Of a stretch of DNA of 64,000 nucleotides, positions 1-8,717 are shown in pieces. The stretch comes from Liolophura sinensis (Eukaryota; Mollusca; Polyplacophora; Chitonida; Chitonidae), in the NCBI RefSeq assembly GCF_032854445.1, contig NC_088302.1, forward strand, positions 34,839,191-34,903,190, in the 5' to 3' direction. Each line of letters starts with the position of its first letter. Position 1 is the first letter of the stretch. A model generated the notes under the pieces. It did no database searches and was not told the DNA's origin. It saw nothing but the letters and a program-made list of their open reading frames with translations. Position numbers and translations under genes: made by a program.

Positions 1-1074
1 AATTGACTACATAACATTCACATATCCAGAACAGTTAGACCAGACACGACAGCTAGTCAAAACAGGCCCATAAACCCGCATGTTCCTCTATAATGTACAC
101 AGGGACATGACTCAAATTGTGTAATAGCTACATGCACCTTCATCGTGTTACTGATCTTTTCAAATTTGCTTCCATCTGTCTTGGCTCCAAGTCGTTATAC
201 ACTTCGCCTGACTAAAGGCCGTGACGATGGGAATTCTCGAGTCTAAGCATGTGCTTAGTGAGTAACCAATGAGCCCCGAACTTAGTTAGTAGTATTTTCA
301 TGAAGACCAAAAGCCTGCAAAATTCGGGCTTTTTTGGTACTTTACCGATTAGTGTCCATTCAGATGTTTGTCACGCACAGAAGTTTCACTTGTGCCATCA
401 TGTGCCTTCAACACTTAGGACATGAAACATGGTGTCTTTGACATGGCGTATCTGTGATGCAGCAAAATATATATGTACATGAACACTGATATGGCTAGGT
501 GTACATGCAAGGGACACCATTGTTTGCATAAGCCAATCATCGACATGATATATCATCAGGACATGTCGCATTGACTTGTGTACTGAAATTCAACAAGACA
601 ATTTGTTTAGTTGATTCGTGTTTTACACCGTACTTGAATATTTCCTTTCAACGACGGAAGCCAGCATTATATAGTAGGAAGAAAGCGGGCTCGAGGAAAC
701 CCACGATCATACGCAGACAGAAGACAGTTTAGTGAGGTAGCACTATTAAAATGGAGTAATCGGAAAAGTACTCGAACAGATGTACGATCCTGACAGCAAT
801 CTATATTTAACTTTGAATGATACTAAAAATGACAATATAACCTGTCTGTAATAGAAAGATTATACAGAGCTGTAACACAACCGATTGTTATAACAGTGAA
901 ACTTCCTCTTATAGCATAGTTAATTCCTAACGACATGAAATCCAACCAGATACGTACACGGCTATTATTTTATTTCGTTTGCGAAGTCGAACGGTCATCA
1001 ATACAGAGATCGATACTAAAATTAAGCATATGTATGAATGTATGCTTGGGGTTTTACATCGTACTTATCAATTT
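1..1074. other. Upstream intergenic DNA
   Basis: AT-rich sequence with no exon, RNA gene or clear repeat that I can support. The only open frame of any size (935-1150) is short, has no recognisable domain and overlaps the start of a reverse-strand SINE, so it is not called. Confidence 0.6.
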
Positions 1075-1345
1075 TTCAATCATAGACACTAGACGTGACA
1101 CCCCACGCAGTCACATTATACCAGTCCTATTTCCTTGCTTTAACCTCTAGTGCCATTTTAAAAGTCTTTGGTATGATCCGGCTAGGGTTTCATCGCAGGT
1201 CTTCCGACTTCGATTTTTTAAAATTTATTTGACTTGCTTTTTTACGTCGTAGTCAAGAATATTTTACTTATACAATGGCGGCCCTAGGCTGGCGACTAGG
1301 TTAAGTAGACGCTCGAACCACTAGGCCACCGAAGCGGTCTAAAAC
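1075..1345 (-). mobile_element. tRNA-derived SINE (family B), reverse strand, with a nested SINE fragment
   Basis: Read on the minus strand, the element begins with a tRNA-like head (CCGCTTCGGTGGCCTAGTGG, then a run resembling a pol III A box) and continues into the body shared with the copies at 21044 and 58206: a stretch around 'GGTATGATCC', the 'CTCTAACC' block and a terminal part matching 'CACCCCACGCAGTCACATTATA'. Roughly 1215-1288 does not belong to this family. It matches the 3' tail of SINE family A in reverse orientation (ATTTATTTGA through CTTATAC to GGCGGCC), so one SINE has inserted in another. Family assignment rests on comparison with the other copies in this window. Exact ends and target-site duplications are not resolved. 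Confidence 0.7.
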
Positions 1346-2080
1346 AAGCCTGTATTACAGGCTTATTGATCCATCTCGGGCATGAACTTGATAAAACCAC
1401 AGATGAAGAAATCTGTGACCCAAGAGTGCAATGGTGTACAATGGCTAAACATGGCGAATACTCCTCTCTCTGCGAAATACCCTTCTGGTTTCAGATTGGT
1501 AGACTGTAAGCCTACGGCCTTTGCATAACTAGAGTAAGCGAATACGTGACCGTGTGGTTATCTGACAGCTGTGCATCTCATACATTGTTTTATTTACTGC
1601 AAGACTGCTGACATAAGTGTCAATTTCATTGACGTTAAATGGATCATCACATTACACCTCCAACAGTCAATGCTGTTGTATAATTGTTATCAGATGATCT
1701 ACATTATCGTGGGTTTCACATTACCACACAATGCTCTAACTGCTAGAGCGCACTTCCCGTAAGCAGGAGTACCGGGTTCATCCGTGAGTTGATCAGCCTA
1801 ACAAACCTGTGAAAATGACAATAAAGTTATGAAATTTTTAATAAAACTGTAAATTTGAGAAATCTTGCTTCATGGAGTTCCTCGATTGACGCTCAGGGTA
1901 GGCTAATATACAATAGTCGGTTCTTGGCTATAGAGCCTATGATACGTCATGTCGGCGTGGGGGTGTCGCACATTTGCGTTTCAGTGAGACAGCACTCGCC
2001 ATGCATATACCAAAATTAGGTCCGACCGACATGCTACAATAAGATGCATGTTGAACCCAAGTCAGAACTCACAAAACATG
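1346..2080. other. Intergenic DNA with a degraded SINE central domain
   Basis: No gene is supported. Around 1930-2045 there is a weak plus-strand match to the central domain shared by the SINEs of this window: 'GTGGGGGTGTCGCACATT' followed by 'TTTCAGTGAGACAGCAC'. The match is short and diverged, so it is best read as an old SINE remnant. Confidence 0.4.
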
Positions 2081-2297
2081 CTGGGGCCTTTTCCACGAAG
2101 CCATTTCTGACTAAAGCCAAAATCTGACACCTCAGTGCTTAGTTTTTGGTGGTAGAGGTTGAAATTTGAACATATTTGTCTTAGAATAATGTTGATGAGG
2201 TGGACAAAATTTTAATTGCCAAAGCCGAAAAATGAGTTTTAAGATAGCATGTCAAATTTTGACGTAAGTCAGAAATGGCTTTGAGGAATCGGCTAAC
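2081..2297. mobile_element. Probable MITE with terminal inverted repeats
   Basis: The left arm at 2098-2129 (AAGCCATTTCTGACTAAAG, then CCAAAATCTGAC) is nearly the reverse complement of the right arm at 2251-2282 (GTCAAATTTTGACGTAAGTC, then AGAAATGGCTTT). Weaker symmetry extends outward to CTGGGGCCTTTTCCACG on the left and GAGGAATCGGCTAAC on the right. The element is about 217 bp, has no coding capacity, and is flanked by ACATG on both sides (2076-2080 and 2298-2302), a possible 5-bp target duplication. This architecture fits a non-autonomous DNA transposon. The superfamily cannot be decided from one copy. Confidence 0.55.
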
Positions 2298-2302
2298 ACA
2301 TG

Positions 2303-3123
2303 GAATGATATTTGAATGTAAACAGCCACATATTACGTGCATTATTATATAGCCATGCTCACACTTGTATACTGTAACAATGCTTGTCATCTATTTATGT
2401 CCACTCAATGACTATTACAAAGAAACGAGCAATCTTCTCTGAAGGAACAATAAATGAAAACATAATTATTGCAAATATAGTGTTCTGTTTTTTTTTAATG
2501 ACGGCAACATCCCATGTATGCATAAAAACACACAAATGTTTTCAGGGGTATACTGTGTGTTTCTGTATACAACTCAACGTATATGTTACCTGTATGCAAC
2601 TTAACGTATATGTTACGTCTAGCTTTATAATGACAATATTACGGGAAATTAACACTCCCTGGCTGCAAGCAGACACGCCACTTCATAGTTCACCAGACAG
2701 AGCGTGTTTGACGGACTTGGCAGGATTGTCGGGGAATGTGTTTCCTGTTAAAACCAGCCGGTATAAAGCCTACATTTGTTACATAACAGCCAGGTGTTAC
2801 TGAGGACAACACCCAGTCTTTTAGTACAGTATTACATCAGATGTGCATAATCGCAGATATCACTAACTTGTAAGCAGATGCTGACACATGTCATCTATGG
2901 ATTATAAATGCGTTAGTATATTACACATTAATAATTCACTGTATATAGATAAAATTTAAATGTAACAGATGGGGTGGTATTTTCTTCATTCCGTTCTTCC
3001 TCTTTCGCTTTCTTGTTTGATGTTTAAGCCGTCCTCGAGAATAGTACATGATGTCATCCAGATTTACGTGAGGAAATAAAAACAGGTACATAGGGGCCCC
3101 TGAGAACCACTGCAGCTTATGCA
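2303..3123. other. Intergenic DNA, no supported feature
   Basis: A 139-codon open frame spans 2384-2803 but lacks domains, contains an internal short duplication (QLNVYVT twice) and sits in AT-rich non-coding-looking sequence. I see no exon or RNA gene. Confidence 0.5.
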
Positions 3124-3621
3124 TGTACCACCAGAAGTCCATTACCTACAAGGTACTTCCCTATTGCTAGTTTACGTTAAACTTTTCTTCCATCTCTAAC
3201 ACATGTGTTTTTCTTTCTCCCTACTGTGCACCTAACGTTTGAGAAACGGCTGATATATAGTGGGATCCAAACGCGGTTGTGTTAGACTTTAAAAAGTTAT
3301 GACAACGGATAGTTTTTTTTTAAAGAACAACGATATCTTTGATAGTAATTGTTTTAGAATTGCTTTGAAAAATAAAAACAAAAAAGTCAATGGGTTTATA
3401 ACTGCATACCAACAATGCTTATCGAAATCGTAGTTTTTAAATACGGAGGCTCGATTTCAAGATGTGGCCAGTTCTTGTAGCAGCCGTTATACCCAAGAGG
3501 TTGGCATGTTTCTATACCAGATTTCCCGGGCTTCCACAGATGACGTCACATGTGTACTGTGCCGTGCACACTAGCTATAGGGAAGTTGCATACCTCTAGG
3601 TAATGGACTTCTGGTACCACT
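3124..3621. mobile_element. Inverted-repeat element, possible non-autonomous DNA transposon
   Basis: The segment at about 3131-3172 (CCAGAAGTCCATTACCTACA, AGGTACTTCCCTATTGCTAG) recurs as the reverse complement at about 3570-3614 (CTAGCTATAGGGAAGTTGCA, TACCTCTAGGTAATGGACTT, CTGG). The arms are about 43 bp with a few mismatches and a small indel, separated by about 400 bp of AT-rich sequence without a transposase-like frame. A palindromic CRE-like TGACGTCA lies near the right arm at 3541-3548. Target-site duplications were not found, so mobility is an inference. Confidence 0.5.
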
Positions 3622-3702
3622 TAACGACCAGCCTGTTGACTTAAAGCAGCATCTGTACTAAATAAGAAAAGATATTGCATAACACTTCTCTATATCACGG
3701 GG

Positions 3703-3887
3703 ACCTCCGTGGCTCAGCTGGTTAGCGCGCTACCGCAGCGTGATGACCCTGGAGTCTCTCACCAATGCGGTCGCTGTGAGCTCAAGTCCATCTCATGCTG
3801 GTCTCCACCCATAATGCTGGCCGCCGTCGTATAAGTGAAATATTCTTGAGTACGGCGTACAACACCAATCAAATAAATAAATACTCG
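3703..3887 (+). mobile_element. SINE family A, internally deleted copy
   Basis: The tRNA-like head GGACCTCCGTGGCTCAGCTG (A box) and the B-box region GTGAGCTCAAGTCC are followed by the family tail (TAATGCTGGCCGCCGTCGTA, TTCTTGAGTACGGCGTACAA, CACCAATCAAATAAATAAAT). Compared with the copies at 5917 and 31028 it lacks about 80 bp between the B box and the tail. It is flanked by 11-bp direct repeats ATATCACGGGG at 3692-3702 and 3888-3898, evidence of retrotransposition by target-primed reverse transcription. The head may start two bases earlier if the terminal GG is shared with the duplication. It is not a functional tRNA gene: no acceptor or anticodon stem is preserved. Confidence 0.85.
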
Positions 3888-3898
3888 ATATCACGGGG

Positions 3899-5902
3899 TT
3901 GTTTTGTACTCCCTATATTTACTCCCGAAATGAAAACTTCCCTGGGGGGCTAGAGCAAGGAAACAGAATGGACTGACCCCGCGTCAGTATAATGCTATAT
4001 ATATATATATACATACATATATAGATACATACATACAAAATAAAAATAGACAACATATATGCCACTCACCTCCGGTACTAAAGAGGGAGTATATGCACCG
4101 TGCAGGACACCTTATGGTCACGTAAGTAGGGTAGCCCAACAATGATATATAATATAATAATTTAGGCAAATATGTCCTGGATTATTATTATTATTATTAT
4201 CGACCGATAGACTGTGCAATCACCTACAGAAAGCATGGCTGGTTCTGTTGTGCTCATTTGTGGAATCTGGACGTAATTTCAACAAGAAGTAAAAGACGTA
4301 AGTCTTGTGTCGGATTACCAACTGACAAATAATGTGTAAAATATATATCAGCAGCGAGAGTTTGTGAAACGGCCGTGTGGCGAAATTTTAGCTGAAGTGT
4401 TTGAGTTGCTACCGAAGATGAAAGTGTGAAGCGGGGCTTTCTTAATAGTCCACTAAGTGCATACTTCTTTGTACCACGTCTGGGCGACATGAATGGGATC
4501 GTTACTGCTGTTCCAAGATTGTGTCATCAGCAGGCGTGTCAAATGTTGACCAATCAGGCACTTCGTGGACAAATAAATATGAATGAAATCTCTTAAACTG
4601 CTTGTCATTGTACCTTTAACACCCACACCTGCGATGTGCCTACCCTGGTATAAACCTAATAAACCCTTGACTGAGACGAACAGACACAGCACCTTTTTGT
4701 ACGCGTGTTGACAATGGTTCGGCTGTATATAGTAGGTGTTGCTAAAATATGATTTATATAACAGAGTATACTGTCATAAAGCCGTACTAGCTGACTGGGC
4801 ATCAAGTATACAGTATTATTGTCCTGTGTAACTCTGTACAAGTGCCCACCACACTCCTAGTGTTGAATCTACTGACCTCAAAACACTCCCGTAACTCCCT
4901 TTTTATTATTTACCTAGCAACACTACCTCTCCGGCGCGTGGCACCTTGGAGACACGCCCTCGGTAGATATGGGACTGATCTCAATTGCGCACCCACATGC
5001 AGTCCAGGTGTCCTTGGTTGACCACAGGAAAATTAATAGGTCTACCGTGTGCTCGTGTTGTAATGACCATTTTCTGTTCTTGACAGCTGTTTGTGTAAGG
5101 ATCTAGGATTTCATCAGACATATGAATAGTTCTGGTATCCACAATTTAAAGACCATGCCATATGTATACATGCTAACAGCATGGTCTGGTGCCTGAACTA
5201 GTGGCCTATATACGGAATACATGCATGGCTCTACACATAGAGAGAAATTGCGTTCGCATTGTGAAAAGATTTAACTTTAAAAATGATGCTATATATAATT
5301 ATTCCACTGATATTTGATGATGGGAGCCTGTTTTAGGGGTGATCATTAAATGGGTGTATAATCTTAGCAATATGAACCAAATTAAAGCACAAGAAAAAGA
5401 CGCCGATGTACTCGTTTCCATATGTATGTGCGCCACACGGAAAGACCACGTATCATTCTTGCCGTTTTTGCAGACCCATGTATGTAACGTATTCACAATT
5501 GGTCCCAACAGACATGATTGGTTGATTTACACTTCTTTATTTAATTGATTTGTGTTATCATTAATTTGATGTTTCGTAAATTCAAGACTTCTTCACTTAT
5601 ACGATATCAGCAAGTTTTATGCATGGGTGCCTGGAGAAAAATACAAACCTTTGAACAGTTACAGGAAAACTTTTCCACAGGTGACATCGTCAAGTGGTGA
5701 AACGTAAATGCATGCATGGTTTCGAGAGAACGTCATGCAAGGTGAGGATAACATAGTGGTCCTCATATTGCCACCAATTAAGATCTCGAGAACGATTCGT
5801 GTTACAGTGATTTACTAGTATTTTTCTTGATGGTTGTTTATAATTAATTCGACCTAATACGATAGCTAATTTATTAGATTGAAGAAATCACGTAAAACGT
5901 GA
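3899..5902. other. Intergenic DNA, no supported feature
   Basis: Contains short AT and ATT microsatellites (about 3993-4010 and 4181-4200) and many short chance open frames on the minus strand. No domain, splice structure or repeat family is recognised. Confidence 0.5.
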
Positions 5903-5916
5903 ATGTCATCAAATCC

Positions 5917-6180
5917 GGGGCCTCCGTGGCTCAGTTGGTTAGCGCGCTAGCGCAGCGTAATGACCCAGGAGTCTCTCACGAATGCGGTCGCTGTGAGTTC
6001 AAGTCCAGCTCATGCTGGCTACCTCTCCGGCAGTATGTGGGAAGGTCTGACAGCAACCTGCGGACGGTCGTGGGTTTCCCCGAGGCTCTGCCCGGTTTCC
6101 ACCCACCATAATGCTGGCCGCCGTCGTATAAGTGAAATATTCTTGAGTACGGCGTAAAAAAAAACACCAATCAACCAATC
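5917..6180 (+). mobile_element. SINE family A, full-length copy with perfect target-site duplication
   Basis: The head GGGGCCTCCGTGGCTCAGTT contains a pol III A box, and GCTGTGAGTTCAAGTCCAGC contains the B box. A middle block (CTCTCCGGCAGTATGTGGGA, CGGACGGTCGTGGGTTTCCC) leads to the tail TAATGCTGGCCGCCGTCGTA, TTCTTGAGTACGGCG and an A-rich end. Perfect 14-bp direct repeats ATGTCATCAAATCC lie at 5903-5916 and 6181-6194, so the insertion is quite recent. The short open frames through this region are SINE sequence and not genes. Confidence 0.9.
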
Positions 6181-6350
6181 ATGTCATCAAATCCACTAAA
6201 TTTGATAATCCACCAGTCGTAAAACCGGCACTGAACCAGCAAGAACTGCCGTGATTTGAATACGCGAACTCGGTGTTGGTTTGTGGAAAAAATGACAAGT
6301 CTTTTATATAAAATAATATATTTAAATAAACTAGTTTACGCATTTATTTG

Positions 6351-6392
6351 TCCCTGAGTACAGCGTAAAACAGCAATGAAATAAATACACAT
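6351..6392 (+). mobile_element. SINE family A tail remnant
   Basis: CCCTGAGTACAGCGTAAAAC followed by AGCAATGAAATAAATAC resembles the terminal 40 bases of family A. No head is present, so this is a 5'-truncated or decayed copy. Confidence 0.55.
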
Positions 6393-6461
6393 TTATTTAA
6401 TTGGTCTAATCGGTGGAATTTATTCATGTTATTGATTGCTGTTTAAAATGCAAATTAGTAG

Positions 6462-6555
<94 letters not shown>
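6462..6555. repeat. Compound (AC)n(AT)n microsatellite
   Basis: About 29 bases of alternating AC pass directly into about 65 bases of alternating AT. Such tracts are usually highly polymorphic. The open frame of TH and YI dipeptides across it (6413-6631) is a product of the repeat. Confidence 0.95.
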
Positions 6556-6557
<2 letters not shown>

Positions 6558-7600
6558 TACAGCATACCGATACCGTTAACATGTGGGCCTACTGTTCAGT
6601 TCAGTTCAGACGTACATTAAGTTCACTCTGACAAGGGTCATAAATGTCACGTCTCTTCATTGCACAAGTTACCTGGAATAGCGCGGTGTATATCCATCAT
6701 TTTATTAAGACCTAAATATCACGCCCTAAAATATGTCACTGGCTTACAGGTGTGGCGCATTTTTTACATACCACAAAAGTTTTTATAAAAATGTGTCCCC
6801 CAGACTTCCGCTTTTCTAGTGTAATCCTTGTCCAGTTCTCAGTTATTCTAATAACATATGCCGATTATGCTTGGGGGTGGTGGTGGGCTGGGGCATTAAC
6901 TACAATCATTCAATATAATAATAATATATCTATATACACAATTAGAACACTGAGGTAAGTTTAATACAGGAATTGAAACCAAACTGTCAAAATAAAAGGT
7001 TTATAAAGTTATAATTTTTCCACTGGATTTATTCTTCATTGTGAAACTTTCTTCTTTCACGCCGTGTCGGTGATAATGTATAGTTTTCACAACATGTTCA
7101 CTGAACCTATTAAAGGTTTTCGGATTGTCATTGAAATGAACATAATTAGTGACGCATTGCATCAAACATAGATTTTACCAATCTGTAGTATATATTAAGG
7201 TCTGCTCAATTATGTCTGACTTAATAATATAGAGTTAAGAGAGTGTCAACCAATTTATAGTATGGCCAACAATTAATTTCACTTAACGTTTAGCAGAGTA
7301 TAGGCATACACTGTGCTTGTGTATTTCAGTCAGTAAGGGGAGTATAAAAGGTTCGTTAAATGGCAGTCTATACGAATTTCGTGTTTTGAACCAGTTTTAC
7401 AAATTCAACGTTTAAACGCCAACAGATTTCGTTGGTTACTGAACACAAAGCTCCCACCTGATACCAGTGTGTAAAGAGCTTTTTATGAATGGAATCGGCA
7501 AGCCCGTTTATGTACACAAACGATTAAGTTTAATCAATGAAGTGTAGCTTGAGCGTCCGAAAGAAAACTAGGTCAACCCGTCTGTCAGTCAGAGCGCTCA
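6556..7600. other. Intergenic DNA upstream of the promoter
   Basis: AT-rich with short poly-AT patches and no supported gene. Base composition becomes richer in GC and CpG from about 7600 onward, where the promoter region is inferred. Confidence 0.5.
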
Positions 7601-7625
7601 GCCGCATTGATTATGTTGATTTCCA

Positions 7626-7649
7626 CCAATGGGCTTGTTTTTGACGTCA
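7626..7649 (+). promoter_or_regulatory. CCAAT box plus perfect cAMP-response element, candidate core promoter
   Basis: CCAAT at 7626-7630 is followed 11 bases later by the full palindromic CRE TGACGTCA at 7642-7649. This pairing is common just upstream of transcription starts in TATA-less metazoan promoters. It lies at the start of a less AT-rich stretch that continues to the ANKRD50 start codon. It suggests NF-Y and CREB/ATF input. No TATA box or mapped start site is available, so assignment to this gene is an inference. Confidence 0.45.
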
Positions 7650-8526
7650 CTAAGGGACCTCCCATTCCCCTGGTCTGTGATGTCTTTGTCGGCGGAACAC
7701 AGCAAATGTAAGTAGCATGGGACCATGTCCGATGGAATTTGCTGTGCTTGTTTTAGCGATACTGGGAGCTGTGTGGACAAGACTGGACCAGGATATGTTT
7801 CTTTCTCCACTGTCTTTTGCACACAGTCAGGTAAAGATCATCCACGCTTAACAACACTGCGTTATATTGAGATGCGGATCGGGGATAGCCTCTCTCTCGG
7901 AGGCAGACAAGGCGAACAGCTGAAATATTATCAGCGTGTGGCTGGCTGGGCGGCCTTGCTGCTTGTCTGCACGGTCAATCTAACGGTGGACACTCCGTCG
8001 AACAGGCCAGGCCGTTAGCAGCAAGAATAACGGTAAATCCGAGGAGGTGGTTAACATCCTTGGGTCGTGTGCTTCGGATAGAGGGACTGAGTTCATACAA
8101 CGCATCATTGGACACACGTACCGGCTTTCTCCAGAGGTCGGCCGATATCTTAAGAGATCGTTAACGTCGGACCGGCCGCTACGGGGCTATCTCTATTGAC
8201 AGTCCGGGATTTGTGTTCTATAGGGTAACAATTTGACAGCATACTATGTATAGGCCTACTGACCGTATATCATGTGTGTCCAGTAGACGACATTGAACGC
8301 ATGTGTCATTTTGCATTAGCCTCCGTGGTACGGTACGTGTCACTGCAAGACGGACACAATATTCCGTATTCCTGTAGTATAAATTTAACCGTTTGCTTAA
8401 CGCAGTATGCGACCTATTTAGTTCGCATCGCTATAATTTTCATTTTATCTTTTAGAGTTGTATGCAGGCTTCTGTCCGTGGGAAACACAATGCGCTACAT
8501 ATGTTCTCTGTTATATTTCTTTTCAG
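7650..8526 (+). other. Candidate 5' untranslated exon and 5' UTR intron
   Basis: A reasonable donor CAG|GTAAAG sits at 7830/7831 and a strong acceptor (ATATTTCTTTTCAG) ends at 8526. Together they would define a non-coding first exon ending at 7830 and an intron of 696 bp. No conserved coding sequence is visible. The 97-codon frame at 7725-8018 runs through the proposed donor and has no recognisable domain. The exact start site and the donor choice are inferred. Confidence 0.4.
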
Positions 8527-8571
8527 ATGTTGACCTCGGGCCAGTGGCCCGTTAACTCGGTGTCTGAGTAG
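8527..8571 (+). promoter_or_regulatory. Upstream open reading frame in the ANKRD50 leader
   Basis: If the acceptor at 8526 is used, the coding exon begins with ATG. This opens a 14-codon frame that stops at TAG (8569-8571), 146 nt before the ANKRD50 start and out of frame with it. It is the only upstream ATG between the acceptor and the main start. Short upstream frames of this kind commonly lower translation of the main frame. Its use depends on the inferred splice. Confidence 0.4.
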
Positions 8572-8717
8572 GTGCTTCAGCGGGAATACACTCTGCCTGA
8601 CAGGTGCCGGCAAAAATTACAGCTTTCGTGCACCGGACTATACGCCGTGGATCTTTACCTTTGGATTTATTATTACCGTTTCATCCTATCTCAAGCGGGT
8701 AATAAAACTGGATAACC

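Noticed and set aside
2384-2803. 139-codon plus-strand open frame
   Set aside because: No recognisable domain, internal short duplication, no splice or promoter context. Within what chance gives in AT-rich DNA of this length.
5899-6157. Small proteins or tRNA genes suggested within the SINE
   Set aside because: The region is a SINE with target-site duplications. It has pol III boxes but no complete cloverleaf, and the frames are repeat sequence.
7725-8018. 97-codon frame just upstream of ANKRD50
   Set aside because: It runs across the likely 5' UTR donor at 7831, has no recognisable domain, and its composition follows the less AT-rich promoter region.
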